Positions 53,565 to 63,075 of a stretch of DNA of 64,000 bases are shown here, in pieces (within the stretch, counting starts at the first letter, position 1; each line of letters begins with the position of its first letter). Origin of the DNA: Calditrichota bacterium (GTDB taxonomy: Bacteria; Calditrichota; Calditrichia; RBG-13-44-9; J042); NCBI GenBank assembly GCA_013150955.1, contig JAADJD010000028.1, forward strand, positions 53,305-117,304. Reading direction: 5' to 3'. The translations under genes were made by a program, and so were the position numbers. The notes below the pieces were generated by a model, which saw only the letters and a list, made by a program, of their open reading frames with translations, did no database searches and had not been told where the DNA came from.

Positions 53565-53632
53565 CCCGGATTTTGAAATCTGCAAATCCGGGAAAAATTC
53601 GTCAGGTTCGGGTTTTAATGTGTCATCCGGGT
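53565..53632. repeat. Degenerate repeat remnant with hairpin
   Basis: A perfect 9-bp inverted repeat CCCGGATTT/AAATCCGGG (53565-53592) is followed by AATTCGTCAGGTTCGGGTTT and TAATGTGTCATCCGGGT, which reads like a worn right arm of the palindromic element family. It lies just before tmk. Confidence 0.35.
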
Positions 53633-53638
53633 GAATCC

Positions 53639-54274
53639 ATGGTGCAACCATTCCGACACTTCATTTCGTTTGAAGGCATTGACTACTGTGGCAAGACCAC
53701 CCAGATTCAGCGTCTGGTGGAGCGTCTGAAAGAACACGGGGTTGAAGTCGAAGTGGTGCGGGAACCCGGGGGAACGATCATTTCGGAGAAAATCCGGGAG
53801 ATTCTGCTGGACCGTTCCCACGAGGAGATGCACGATCGCACCGAAATTCTGTTGTATGCCGCTGCCCGATCGCAACTGGTGCATCAAAAAATCCTTCCAT
53901 TGCTGCAAAAGGGCGTTTCCGTAATTGCCGATCGCTACTATGATTCGACCACGGCGTATCAGGGGTATGGCCGGGGATTGAACATCGATTTTGTAAAGCA
54001 GTTGAATCAGTTTGCGACCTCGGGCCTGTCCCCTTTTAAAACCATTTTTCTGGACATATCTCCCGAGGAGGCCGAACGCCGTCGATTGCGCAAGGGACAG
54101 ACACAGGATCGGCTGGAGAGCGGCGGGGTGGCATTTTATCGGCGCATTCGGGAGGGGTTTTTCCAGATTGCTCGCGAGGAACCAGAGCGCTTTGTGATCG
54201 TCCCTGCGGAACAGGACATCGATGCAATTGCGGATCAAATCTGGGATCTTGTTCGCCAGTGGTGGCAGTTGTAA
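53639..54274 (+). CDS. tmk: Thymidylate kinase
   Basis: 211 residues catalysing dTMP to dTDP with ATP. P-loop FEGIDYCGKTTQIQRL near residue 12 has Tyr-Cys where Gly-x is usual, but keeps the GKT core. DRYYDSTTAYQGYGRG is the DR(Y/H) motif and RLRKGQTQDRLESGG is the lid. ATG 53639 gives the right N-terminus; longer openings are rejected. It is not next to holB or tatD as in some genomes. The function is secure. Confidence 0.93.
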   Translation: MVQPFRHFISFEGIDYCGKTTQIQRLVERLKEHGVEVEVVREPGGTIISEKIREILLDRSHEEMHDRTEILLYAAARSQLVHQKILPLLQKGVSVIADRYYDSTTAYQGYGRGLNIDFVKQLNQFATSGLSPFKTIFLDISPEEAERRRLRKGQTQDRLESGGVAFYRRIREGFFQIAREEPERFVIVPAEQDIDAIADQIWDLVRQWWQL

Positions 54275-54773
54275 CGGTTCCCTGCCAGGAGCAATTGCAC
54301 GGATTTTTCCCGATGATCGGTAACGGAAGTCCTTTCCCTGAATCTTTACCCGCAGGTTCAGCGTATGAGAAACGTCTTTGAACAGGGGCTGGAAACGGGC
54401 TGCTGGTGTGCACCGGAACCCGCTGGGGTGAGTAAGCGGTGCCGGTGGAAGCTGGCGGATCCAGGAACTCTGTAATGGGAAATGGGAGTCCTTGGACTTA
54501 CCGGGGGCTTCGGGATTTCAAAGTAACGGGTTCATGCGCACTCGGTGATGATCCGGCTCCCGAATGGACAGCTTGTTCGCGATGGGGGCCATTTTTTCGG
54601 GCATTTATCGGGTTTATCCGGAGTTTTGAGGGATTTTGGGTTAATATTTCTGAACTTATAAGCCGAATAATGAACATTGGGTAAATTTTTTATGTTTGAA
54701 AAGCAAACAAAATTCACCGATCGGAAAAATTTTTATTATATTTATGAAATCAGCCATGCTGTGGAGGAATTTT
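54275..54773. other. Intergenic region without recognised features
   Basis: About 500 bases between tmk and the peptidase gene, the largest gap without a repeat copy. No RNA gene or coding region is convincing. The last 130 bases are AT-rich and probably contain the promoter of the peptidase gene. Confidence 0.4.
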
Positions 54774-56465
54774 ATGAAAAGGCATAGACGCACGATTTAC
54801 TGGGTCTCCATTCTTGTATCCGTCCTTCTGATTAGCTGGTTATATAACACCACCGTTGCCGGGAGCGACGATTTATATTACAAGATTGACAAGGGATTGT
54901 TTAATCTAAAGGAAGTGTTCGAGACGCTGTCACGCAATTATGTGGACGAGCTGGATCCCGAGGGTGTGAGCAAGGCCGCTATTCATGGGATGGTGAGTGA
55001 GCTGGATCCTTACACGGTGTTTTTTGAGGATCCGGGATCTCAGCGGCTGGGAATGATTACTCGGGGCAAGTACGGTGGTCTGGGAATGGAAATTGTTAAA
55101 CAGAATGGGCGGATCACCGTGATTGCGCCCATGGAAGATACACCGGCCAAGCGGGCTGGCATCCTGCCGGGCGATGTGATCACCAAAATCGATGGGGAGC
55201 CGACGGACGACATGACGCTGGAAGAGGCCTCTCAAAAATTGCGGGGGAAGGTAGGTACCCAGGTGACCATTGAGATCGAGCGTCCCGGCCTGGACGAACC
55301 CATCGAAATGACGCTCACCCGGGAGGAAATTGTGATCAAAGATGTGACCTATGCCGATTTTCTGGAGCCGGGTACGGTGTTGCTTCGCCTCTCGGGCTTT
55401 TCCGATAAAGCCGCCCGGGAACTGAAGGATGCCATCCATCGCCTGAAAAGCCAGGGCGAGATCGAACGGATCATTCTGGATCTGCGGGGAAATCCTGGCG
55501 GGTTGTTAACCTCGGCCGTGGAAGTGGCCAACATTTTCCTCAGTCCCGGACAGCTGGTGGTATCCACCCGGGGCGCTCACGAAAAAGAAAACAAATTTTA
55601 CACCAAGGAACCCGCCCTGCTGCCGCATCAACCCCTGGTGGTCCTGGTCAATCAATGGAGTGCCAGTGCTTCCGAAATCGTTGCGGGTGCCATTCAGGAT
55701 CTGGATCGAGGGGTGCTGGTGGGAACCCAGACGTTTGGCAAGGGATTGGTGCAAAAAGTGTATCCAATCGACAAAATCAATCAATCCTATTTAAAGATCA
55801 CCACAGCCAAGTATTATACCCCTTCCGGCAGAAGCATTCAGAAGGAAGACTACAAGAAGAACAAGGACATTTTTGTGGATCTGTCGGACAGTGTGGAATA
55901 TGATGATCATATCAATTATTACACCCGGAATGGACGGGTGGTGCACGGTGGCGGTGGCATTCATCCGGACGTGGTGGTTGAAAATGAAAAGATGGATCGG
56001 TTTTTAGCGGCGTTGACCTCCCGCGGATACTTTTTCCGGTTTAGCGTGGAGTATCTGGCGGCACATCCGGAGCTGAAGGAACAGCCGCAATTTGAAGTAA
56101 CCGATGAGATGATCGATGCATTCCTGGCATTTCTGGATAAGGAGGGATTTGATTACGAGCTGGCCGGTGAGGAGGAACTGGAGAAGTTCCTGGAAATTGC
56201 CCGGGAGAATAATTACAACGATGATATTCAGGACCTGGTGCAGGTGGCCATGCAGAAGCTGGAAGTGGAGAAAAGGAATTTGTATCAGAAAGATCGGGAC
56301 AAAATCCGGCGCTATCTGGAGGCAGAATTTGCGGAGAAGCTGGGCGGCAGTCGGGCCCGGATTGAGGCCATGCTGAAGTACGACAAGCAGGTGAAGAAAG
56401 CGCTGGAAGTGCTGCACAATCTTTCGACTTATCAGGAAATTCTGGCGGTGAATAAGAAAAACTAA
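54774..56465 (+). CDS. S41-family C-terminal processing peptidase with PDZ domain
   Basis: 563 residues. One N-terminal membrane helix (about 7-26) anchors it to the periplasmic side. A PDZ domain covers about 100-185 (GLGMEIVKQNGRITVIAPM, then RAGILPGDVITKIDGE). The catalytic core follows: VLLRLSGFSDKAAREL, IILDLRGNPGGLLTSAVEVA, VLVNQWSASASEIVAGAIQD with the nucleophile Ser, and TFGKGLVQKV with the Lys. A helical C-terminal region extends past residue 400. It trims the C-termini of envelope proteins. ATG 54774 has GGAGG eight bases upstream. A terminator follows. Confidence 0.93.
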   Translation: MKRHRRTIYWVSILVSVLLISWLYNTTVAGSDDLYYKIDKGLFNLKEVFETLSRNYVDELDPEGVSKAAIHGMVSELDPYTVFFEDPGSQRLGMITRGKYGGLGMEIVKQNGRITVIAPMEDTPAKRAGILPGDVITKIDGEPTDDMTLEEASQKLRGKVGTQVTIEIERPGLDEPIEMTLTREEIVIKDVTYADFLEPGTVLLRLSGFSDKAARELKDAIHRLKSQGEIERIILDLRGNPGGLLTSAVEVANIFLSPGQLVVSTRGAHEKENKFYTKEPALLPHQPLVVLVNQWSASASEIVAGAIQDLDRGVLVGTQTFGKGLVQKVYPIDKINQSYLKITTAKYYTPSGRSIQKEDYKKNKDIFVDLSDSVEYDDHINYYTRNGRVVHGGGGIHPDVVVENEKMDRFLAALTSRGYFFRFSVEYLAAHPELKEQPQFEVTDEMIDAFLAFLDKEGFDYELAGEEELEKFLEIARENNYNDDIQDLVQVAMQKLEVEKRNLYQKDRDKIRRYLEAEFAEKLGGSRARIEAMLKYDKQVKKALEVLHNLSTYQEILAVNKKN

Positions 56466-56531
56466 TTCGTGAAGCTGATGGTGATTTCGTAGCTGCCAGC
56501 GGATCGCCGGAAAAAACGGTTAAAATCAGAC

Positions 56532-56559
56532 GGGCGGGACGTGACCCGCCCATTTTTTT
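56532..56559 (+). terminator. Intrinsic terminator
   Basis: GGGCGGG (56532-56538) with CCCGCCC (56545-56551), six-base loop, followed by ATTTTTTT. It ends the peptidase gene. Confidence 0.85.
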
Positions 56560-56642
56560 GCCCCTTTTCCATTCCCATAAACGTATTGCTTTCGCTATTG
56601 AAAATCCTTAATATTTTTCTTTCGTTTTTACGGATCGGCAAA

Positions 56643-57644
56643 ATGGACGTACAGAAACCCCGGGTGTTTGTTGCCTGGCAAATTCCCGAAATTGGCATTG
56701 AGCTGTTGCAAGCCCATTATGAGGTTACGGTATATCGGGAAAAGAAGCCCCTTTCGCGGGAAGCGCTGGTCAAACAGTTGCAGGGTGTGGTAGCGCTGCT
56801 CAGTATTTTCAGCACCCGTGTGGATGCCTGGGTAATGGATCGGGCACCGGATTTAAAGATTATCTCCAATATGGCTGTGGGGTACGACAATATTGACGTC
56901 GACCACGCCACCCGGAAGGGCATTGCAGTGACCAATACGCCGGATGTGTTAACCGATGCCACGGCCGATTTAACCTGGGCATTGTTGCTGGCGGTGGCGC
57001 GCCGTGTGGTGGAGGGCGATCGGGTGATGCGCGCCGGGCAGTTTAAAGGGTGGGATCCTCTGTATATGCTGGGTGCGGATATTAAAGGGCGTACCCTGGG
57101 GATTATTGGTGCAGGGCGCATTGGGGCGGCGGTGATGGAGCGGAGCAAGGGATGGCAGATGAAATTGCTTTTTGTGAATCGCTCTCCCCGCCCGGATCTG
57201 GAAGCGCGGCTGGGCGCCCAACAGGTTGATCTGGAAACCCTGTTGCGCCAGTCCGATTTTGTCAGTCTGCACGTGCCTCTCACCCCGCAAACCCGACACC
57301 TGATTGGTGCCAAGGAGCTGTCTTTGATGAAACCCACGGCCTATTTGATTAATACCGCCCGTGGGCCAGTGGTGGATGAACGGGCACTGGTGCGGGCATT
57401 GCAAAATGGGCAAATCGCGGGTGCCGCGCTGGATGTGTTTGAAGACGAACCGCGAATGACCCCGGGACTGGAAACGCTGGACAACGTGGTGCTCACACCG
57501 CATATCGGCAGTGCCACCGTGGGGGCCCGTTCCCGAATGGCCGAAATGGCGGCGCAGAATATTATTCGTTATTTAAACGGGCAGAAGCCCCTGTCTATCG
57601 TAAATCCGGAAGTGATGGAACAGAGAACCGATCAGCAAACATAG
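56643..57644 (+). CDS. D-isomer-specific 2-hydroxyacid dehydrogenase
   Basis: 333 residues, glyoxylate/hydroxypyruvate reductase-like. The NAD(P) Rossmann motif is GRTLGIIGAGRIGAAVMER near residue 155. Catalytic Arg, Glu and His sit in LINTARGPVVDERALVRAL, LDVFEDEPRM and VVLTPHIGSATVGAR. It probably reduces glyoxylate or hydroxypyruvate, but substrate choice cannot be read from the sequence. ATG 56643 is chosen because the earlier reading frame runs through the terminator. It is followed by the DJ-1-like gene after nine bases. Confidence 0.92.
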   Translation: MDVQKPRVFVAWQIPEIGIELLQAHYEVTVYREKKPLSREALVKQLQGVVALLSIFSTRVDAWVMDRAPDLKIISNMAVGYDNIDVDHATRKGIAVTNTPDVLTDATADLTWALLLAVARRVVEGDRVMRAGQFKGWDPLYMLGADIKGRTLGIIGAGRIGAAVMERSKGWQMKLLFVNRSPRPDLEARLGAQQVDLETLLRQSDFVSLHVPLTPQTRHLIGAKELSLMKPTAYLINTARGPVVDERALVRALQNGQIAGAALDVFEDEPRMTPGLETLDNVVLTPHIGSATVGARSRMAEMAAQNIIRYLNGQKPLSIVNPEVMEQRTDQQT

Positions 57645-57653
57645 GAGGCACAC

Positions 57654-58193
57654 ATGGCACGGCTGGAAGACAAACAGGTGCTTTTGGTGGTTGGACAAAA
57701 AAATTATGATGATGAAGAACTGAATCAACTTTTACCCCGTCTGGAAGAAGAGGGGGCAGATGTTTTTGTGGCCAGTAATCGGCTGGAAAAGGCTCTGGGG
57801 CGTCTGGGGGGCTACGTAACCCCGGATCTGGCCATCGAGGAGGCGCAGGCCGGAGATTACCATGCCATTGTCCTGCTGGGTGGATATGGCGCCCGGGTGT
57901 ATCTGTGGAACGATGCGGCAACCCATAAGCTGGTTCAGGAGGCTGCGCAATTGGGAAAGATTCTGGCCGCATCCAGCATTGCTCCCGTGGTGCTGGCCAA
58001 TGCCGGCGTGTTAAGGGGAAAAAAAGCGACCGTATTTCCCGATTACAATTCGGCGATCATCCTGCGGGAGAAGGGAGCGGAACTGGTTCATGAGGATGTG
58101 GTGATCGACGATAATATTATAACCAGCAACCATCATCAGGTTATTGCTGAATTTACGGAGGCATTAATGGAAAAACTGGAACAGATAGAATGA
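57654..58193 (+). CDS. DJ-1/PfpI-family protein lacking the usual Cys
   Basis: 179 residues of the DJ-1/PfpI fold: VLLVVGQKNYDDEELNQLLP at the start, then IVLLGGYGARVYLW and LAASSIAPVVLANAGVLRGK. The nucleophile position, normally in an AICHGP-like elbow, reads AASSIAP here, so both the Cys and its His neighbour are absent. It is therefore probably not a typical glyoxalase or peptidase. AGGAGG precedes the ATG. It overlaps the LOG-like gene (ATGA at 58190) and follows the dehydrogenase. Confidence 0.88.
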   Translation: MARLEDKQVLLVVGQKNYDDEELNQLLPRLEEEGADVFVASNRLEKALGRLGGYVTPDLAIEEAQAGDYHAIVLLGGYGARVYLWNDAATHKLVQEAAQLGKILAASSIAPVVLANAGVLRGKKATVFPDYNSAIILREKGAELVHEDVVIDDNIITSNHHQVIAEFTEALMEKLEQIE

Positions 58194-59005
58194 GCCGACG
58201 ACCGGTAAAAGCGTACCGAAACCAGGAGTTCATGAACAGTGCCGAGGCCCGGGCGCTGCGGATTCTGGCGGAATATCTGGAACCCCAGGCGCGATTTAAA
58301 CGCTACCATGTGGAAGATACGATCGTGTTCTTTGGTTCCGCCCGGGTCATTGATCGGGAGCATGCCCAGAAAGAGTTCGATTACTGGCAGCAGCGGGTGC
58401 AGGAGTCGCCAACAGAAGAGCACCGCCGGGAACTGGAAATTGCCCGAAAACGGCTGGAGATGTCCCAGTATTATGAAGATGCCCGCACACTGGCCCGCAT
58501 GTTAACCGAATGGTCCATGCAGTTGAATCATCAGAACCGGCGGTTTCTGGTGGTTTCGGGTGGGGGACCGGGCATCATGGAGGCGGCCAATCGCGGCGCG
58601 TCGGAAGTTCCCGGGGGACGTTCCATTGGATTAAACATTTCCATCCCCATGGAGCAGGATCCCAATCCTTACATCACCGATGAGCTCAATTTTGAGTTTC
58701 ATTATTTTTTCATGCGAAAATTCTGGTTCATCTACCTGGCCAAGGCACTGGTGGTATTCCCGGGCGGATTTGGCACCATGGATGAGTTGTGGGAAGTGTT
58801 AACCCTGCTCCAGACCAAGAAGGTACAGAAAAAGATGCCAGTTATCATGTACGGTCGGGAATACTGGAACCGGGTGATTAATTTTGATGCCATGGTGGAA
58901 TACATGGTCATCAACGAAGATGATTTGAAATTGATTCACTTTTCCGATACCCCAGAAGAAGCATTTGAATATTTGAAAGATCGCTTGACCGAATATTTCC
59001 TTTAA
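58190..59005 (+). CDS. LOG-family (TIGR00730) Rossmann protein
   Basis: 271 residues. The PGGxGTxxE motif is PGGFGTMDELWEVL near residue 188, and the nucleotide-binding VSGGGPGIMEAANRGA is near 122, as in cytokinin-type phosphoribohydrolases that release the base from nucleoside monophosphates. The first 90 residues are an N-terminal helical extension found in the longer subfamily. It is translationally coupled to the DJ-1-like gene. Its stop codon TAA overlaps the left end of repeat R8 (TTTAACCCAAATA). Confidence 0.9.
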   Translation: MSRRPVKAYRNQEFMNSAEARALRILAEYLEPQARFKRYHVEDTIVFFGSARVIDREHAQKEFDYWQQRVQESPTEEHRRELEIARKRLEMSQYYEDARTLARMLTEWSMQLNHQNRRFLVVSGGGPGIMEAANRGASEVPGGRSIGLNISIPMEQDPNPYITDELNFEFHYFFMRKFWFIYLAKALVVFPGGFGTMDELWEVLTLLQTKKVQKKMPVIMYGREYWNRVINFDAMVEYMVINEDDLKLIHFSDTPEEAFEYLKDRLTEYFL

Positions 59006-59290
59006 CCCAAATAAATCATTAAACCGCGAATCACGCGAATAAAGCCAAACCCTATCCACAAAATCGCGAATAAACCCAAATAATGCACTAAACCACGAAT
59101 CACGCGAATGAATTCGAAAAAAATCAACAAAATAGCGAATATATCCGGGAAAACATTTTCACCCAGTTAGAATCAATTGTATTTTATTTATTTTTATTGG
59201 TGTTAATTCGTGTCATTCGTGGTTTTAATGCATAATCTGGATTCATTTGTGTCAATTCGTGTCATTCGTAGGCTATTGCATAATCAGGGA
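59003..59290. repeat. Palindromic intergenic repeat, copy R8 (compound)
   Basis: Starts with TAACCCAAATAAATCATTA and CGAATCACGCGAATAAAGC, then a second left arm (ACGAATCACGCGAATGAA), the standard centre (ACATTTTCACCCAGTTAG), TTCGTGTCATTCGTGG with ATAATCTGGATTCA, and an extra half copy to 59290. Its first three bases are the stop codon of the LOG-like gene. Confidence 0.85.
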
Positions 59291-59435
59291 TCCATGCCTC
59301 ATTGGGGATAAATGTTGCGCACGGAAAAATTGAAATCCTTGCGTTTATCGCTGCAAAGCCGTATTGTTTACTGTTTGATCGGGAATTGACGGAATGCGTG
59401 TGTGCACCCAATAAACGGTGGCCTCTGGACTATCT

Positions 59436-60299
59436 ATGACGATCGGTTACCTGCTGGCGGTATTAACGGGAATTTGTTTTGGTATACAAGGTGTTTATGC
59501 GAAATGGATTTCCCGGGACATTCCCGCCATTTTTCTTGCCTGGATCACCTTTGCTTTTACCGTTCCGTTTCTGGGGATTCTGGTGATATCCAGTGGCATT
59601 CCGGAAATTCAGTGGCAGCCATTTTTACTGGCAACCCTTACCAGTTTTTGTGTGAATGTGATCGCCTGGTATTTATTTTTCCGGGCACTGCAACTTTCTC
59701 CGATTTATTTGACCATGCCCTTTACCGCTTTGACCCCCCTGTTTTTGATCCCGGTGTCATTTTTGCTGCTGGGGGAATTTCCAAACGTTCAGGGGGGATT
59801 GGGGGTGGGATGCATCATATTGGGTGCGTATGGGTTGCACCTTCGTTCTGGCGACCTGGTCGAGCCCATCCGGGCGTTGTTTCGCGAAAAGGGAACCCGG
59901 CTGATGATGATCGTTGCTCTGATCTGGTCAATTTCTGCCACCGTAGAGAAAGTGGCGGTTTTGAACAGCTCTCCCGTGTTTTACGGTCTGGTCATTCACC
60001 TTCTGCTGGCAGTGGCCTATTTACCGCTTATTGTGTGGCGGCATGGGGAGCGCCTGCGGGCATTACAGCGGGACTGGAAAAAGTTTAGCGGTATGGGGCT
60101 GATTTCGGCGGCGGTGGTGGTGTTTCAATTTACAGCGCTTCAATATTTGCTGGTTAGCTACGTCATTGCGTTTAAACGGGCAGGGATTCTCATCAGTGTG
60201 CTGCTGGGGTATGTGGTGTTTCGGGAGGCCGGGGTGTTGCGGAATCTGGTATTCTCGGCGTTGATGGTGGCCGGAGCGACGCTCATCATGCTCTCTTAA
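59436..60299 (+). CDS. EamA/DMT-family transporter
   Basis: 287 residues with ten predicted membrane helices in two EamA repeats: VLTGICFGIQGVYAKWISRD at the start and ALIWSISATVEKVAVLN at the second repeat. DMT transporters move amino acids, sugars or nucleotide precursors, often outward; the substrate is unknown. The start could be ATG 59436 or GTG 59418. It is a single gene between the repeat R8 and galT. Confidence 0.85.
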   Translation: MTIGYLLAVLTGICFGIQGVYAKWISRDIPAIFLAWITFAFTVPFLGILVISSGIPEIQWQPFLLATLTSFCVNVIAWYLFFRALQLSPIYLTMPFTALTPLFLIPVSFLLLGEFPNVQGGLGVGCIILGAYGLHLRSGDLVEPIRALFREKGTRLMMIVALIWSISATVEKVAVLNSSPVFYGLVIHLLLAVAYLPLIVWRHGERLRALQRDWKKFSGMGLISAAVVVFQFTALQYLLVSYVIAFKRAGILISVLLGYVVFREAGVLRNLVFSALMVAGATLIMLS

Positions 60300-60468
60300 A
60301 GTGAAACTTTATTCACCTTTGGTGGCCATGGCGCAATTGGCAGAATTCATTGAATGGCAATGGGCAGCGCCGGTGCCCATTATTTTTTCTGCTTGCTTAA
60401 ATTTCAAAAAATCAATAAATTTTAAATTATTAAAAAATATTAACTAAACGTGATTTCGGTTTTCCTGC

Positions 60469-61467
60469 ATGCCAGAACTTCGCAAAGATCCGGTCATTGG
60501 TCGGTGGGTGATCATTTCAACCGAGCGGGGACGGCGACCATCCGATTTTGTTCACATTCGAGAACAAAAACGGGGTGGGTTTTGCCCCTTTTGTCCTGGA
60601 AATGAGGATAAAACTCCCCCGGAAATCTTCGCCATTCGCCCTCCGGATTCACCACCCGATACGCCTGGCTGGACCCTTCGGGTGGTGCCCAATAAATATC
60701 CGGCACTCCGGGTGGAAGGTGAGTTGAATCGCCGGGGCGAAGGGATTTACGATATGATGAATGGCGTGGGCGCTCACGAAGTGATTATCGAGACCCCGGA
60801 CCATCAAAAAACCCTGGGCGATCTGGACACCACGGGAATTCTGGAAACCCTGAAGGTCTTTCGGGAACGCATTCTGGATTTGCGAAAGGATACCCGGTTG
60901 AAATACGTGATGATTTTTAAAAACCACGGTGCCGAGGCGGGCGCATCGCTGGAACACAGCCATTCCCAGTTGATCGCCACTCCCATTATCCCCAAAACCG
61001 TTATCGAAGAGATGGAGGGAGCCGGAAAATATTACGGGTTCAAGGAACGGTGTATTTACTGCGATATCATCCGGCAGGAACTCAGGGACGGTATCCGACT
61101 GGTTTATGAGGAAGAGCAGTTCATCGCCATTGAACCGTTTGCGCCGCGGTTCCCATTCGAAACCTGGATATTGCCCAAACAACATGCCTCGCATTTCGAA
61201 AATTCCAGCGACGATGTATTACGACACCTGGCATTAACCTTGAAAGTTGTATTGCAGAAAATCAATCTGGCATTACAGGATCCACCATATAATTTTGTGC
61301 TGCATACTTCCCCCATGCAGGAAGGTCCTCTGGATCATTATCACTGGCATATCGAATTTATGCCCAAACTCACCCGAATCGCCGGTTTTGAATGGGGAAC
61401 GGGTTTTTACATAAATCCAACCAGTCCGGAAGATGCAGCCAAATATCTTGGGGAAATCGTAGTATAA
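60469..61467 (+). CDS. galT: Galactose-1-phosphate uridylyltransferase
   Basis: 332 residues that exchange UMP between UDP-glucose and galactose-1-phosphate. The zinc site includes CPFCPGNEDK (Cys pair), plus CIYCDII near 200. The catalytic His-x-His is in ASLEHSHSQLIATP, with HYHWHIEF in the second half. N-terminal MPELRKDPVIGRWVIIS is typical of the bacterial/archaeal type. The ATG has only a weak ribosome site. It is followed by glgA after 21 bases, suggesting a sugar-nucleotide/glycogen pair. Confidence 0.95.
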   Translation: MPELRKDPVIGRWVIISTERGRRPSDFVHIREQKRGGFCPFCPGNEDKTPPEIFAIRPPDSPPDTPGWTLRVVPNKYPALRVEGELNRRGEGIYDMMNGVGAHEVIIETPDHQKTLGDLDTTGILETLKVFRERILDLRKDTRLKYVMIFKNHGAEAGASLEHSHSQLIATPIIPKTVIEEMEGAGKYYGFKERCIYCDIIRQELRDGIRLVYEEEQFIAIEPFAPRFPFETWILPKQHASHFENSSDDVLRHLALTLKVVLQKINLALQDPPYNFVLHTSPMQEGPLDHYHWHIEFMPKLTRIAGFEWGTGFYINPTSPEDAAKYLGEIVV

Positions 61468-61488
61468 TTTAATGTTAGGGGAATCGGG

Positions 61489-62970
61489 ATGAATAATTTC
61501 AAAATCTGCTATGTGGCATCGGAAGTGTCTCCGTTTGTCAAAACCGGTGGACTGGGAGATGTGGCCTCCGCCCTGCCGGTAGCCCTCAAGGAGCTGGAAC
61601 AGGACATTCGGCTGATGATGCCCAAATATCGCCCCATTAACGAGCGAAAATTTGTTTTGAGAGACGTCATTCGATTGCGCGAAGTAAAAGTCCCGCTGGG
61701 TGGACTCACCCGCATTGCCAGCGGCAAAACCGCTTTCCTACCTCAATCCAAAGTGCACGTGTATTTTCTTTTCATCCCGGAATTGTTCGACCGCAAAGGA
61801 ATTTACGCCGATCCCGAAACCGGCCAGGATTACCCGGACAATGCCGAGCGGTTCGCCTATTTTAGCAAGGCGGTTCTGGAAACCCTGAAATTGCTTTACT
61901 GGCAGCCGGATATTATCCACTGCAACGAATGGCAAACGGCACTCATTCCCTTTTACCTTAAAACCTATTACCAGGATGATGAGTTTTTCCAGAATACCCG
62001 CACCGTGCTCACCGTGCACAACCTGTCTTACCAGGGGCGATTCCCTTTAGAAGTTGCTCCCAGGCTGGATATTCCCGAAGAGCTGGTTGCTCCCGGTGGG
62101 CCGTTTGAATTCCAGGGGGAACTGAACCTCCTGAAAGGAGGCATTCTTTATGCCGACGTGATCAATACGGTTAGCGAACGATATGCCGAAGAGATCGTGA
62201 GCGATCCGGAATACGGCTTTGGTTTCGAAAACATTCTGGCCTCCCGCAAAAAAGATTTGTACGGCATATTGAACGGAGTGGATTATTCGGTTTGGAATCC
62301 GGAAACGGATAAGTATATTCCGGTGAAATACGACAGTAAAACGCTGGAGAAGAAGTCAGGTAACAAGAAAGTGTTGTGCGACCAGAACGGTTTTGCCTTT
62401 AGCGAGGACATTCCCCTGCTGGGGATGGTGACCCGATTGATTGAACAAAAGGGCATTGAGCTGGTGCTGGAGGCCATGGACGAACTGATGAAGCGGAATC
62501 TGTACATGATTATTCTGGGGACAGGTGAAGAGAAGTATCAGAAGGCCCTGGAAAAATTTGCACGCAAGTACAAAAAGAAACTGGCGGTTCATTTTAAGTT
62601 TGATGAACGTCTGGCCCACCTGATTGAAGCTGGAGCGGACATGTTTTTAATGCCTTCCAAATTTGAACCCTGTGGATTGAATCAGATGTACAGCCTGCGG
62701 TATGGTACCGTGCCCATTGTACGGGAGACCGGTGGACTGGCCGATACGGTCAAGGATTTTGATCCGGAAACGGGGAAGGGAAACGGCTTTACGTTTAAGG
62801 AGTTTTCGGCGGCCGCCATGCTGGAAGCCATTGATCGGGCACTGGCAATTTATCCAGACCGCAAGACCTGGACTAAGATTCAGAAAGCGGGCATGCGGGC
62901 CGATTTTTCCTGGCAGGTGTCTGCAAAAAAGTACCTCAAGTTGTACGAAAAAGCCCTGAAAAAGAAATAA
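61489..62970 (+). CDS. glgA: Glycogen/starch synthase
   Basis: 493-residue GT5 synthase that extends alpha-1,4-glucan chains from ADP- or UDP-glucose. Motifs: FVKTGGLGDVASALPVALKE near the N-terminus, the middle IIHCNEWQTALIPF, and the C-terminal EPCGLNQMYSLRYGTVPIV with GGLADTVKDFDPETGKGNG. A linker of acidic and Lys-rich segments lies between domains. GGGGAATCGGG precedes the ATG. It follows galT closely and precedes a terminator. Confidence 0.95.
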   Translation: MNNFKICYVASEVSPFVKTGGLGDVASALPVALKELEQDIRLMMPKYRPINERKFVLRDVIRLREVKVPLGGLTRIASGKTAFLPQSKVHVYFLFIPELFDRKGIYADPETGQDYPDNAERFAYFSKAVLETLKLLYWQPDIIHCNEWQTALIPFYLKTYYQDDEFFQNTRTVLTVHNLSYQGRFPLEVAPRLDIPEELVAPGGPFEFQGELNLLKGGILYADVINTVSERYAEEIVSDPEYGFGFENILASRKKDLYGILNGVDYSVWNPETDKYIPVKYDSKTLEKKSGNKKVLCDQNGFAFSEDIPLLGMVTRLIEQKGIELVLEAMDELMKRNLYMIILGTGEEKYQKALEKFARKYKKKLAVHFKFDERLAHLIEAGADMFLMPSKFEPCGLNQMYSLRYGTVPIVRETGGLADTVKDFDPETGKGNGFTFKEFSAAAMLEAIDRALAIYPDRKTWTKIQKAGMRADFSWQVSAKKYLKLYEKALKKK

Positions 62971-63004
62971 AGAGTCCACGCTGGGGTGCGTAGGACGAGG
63001 GTGG

Positions 63005-63040
63005 GGGCTTCTGGCACGTTTCGTGCCGGAGGCCCTTTTA
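63005..63040 (+). terminator. Intrinsic terminator after glgA
   Basis: 14-bp stem GGGCTTCTGGCACG (63005-63018) with CGTGCCGGAGGCCC (63022-63035), two G-T pairs, loop TTT, followed by TTTTATATT. Confidence 0.9.
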
Positions 63041-63075
63041 TATTCCAGACAATGCTCCCGGTGCCGGAAGGAAAG

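Noticed and set aside
54439-54684. An 81-codon frame between tmk and the peptidase gene
   Set aside because: No ribosome site, no recognisable domain and biased composition; it looks like non-coding sequence.
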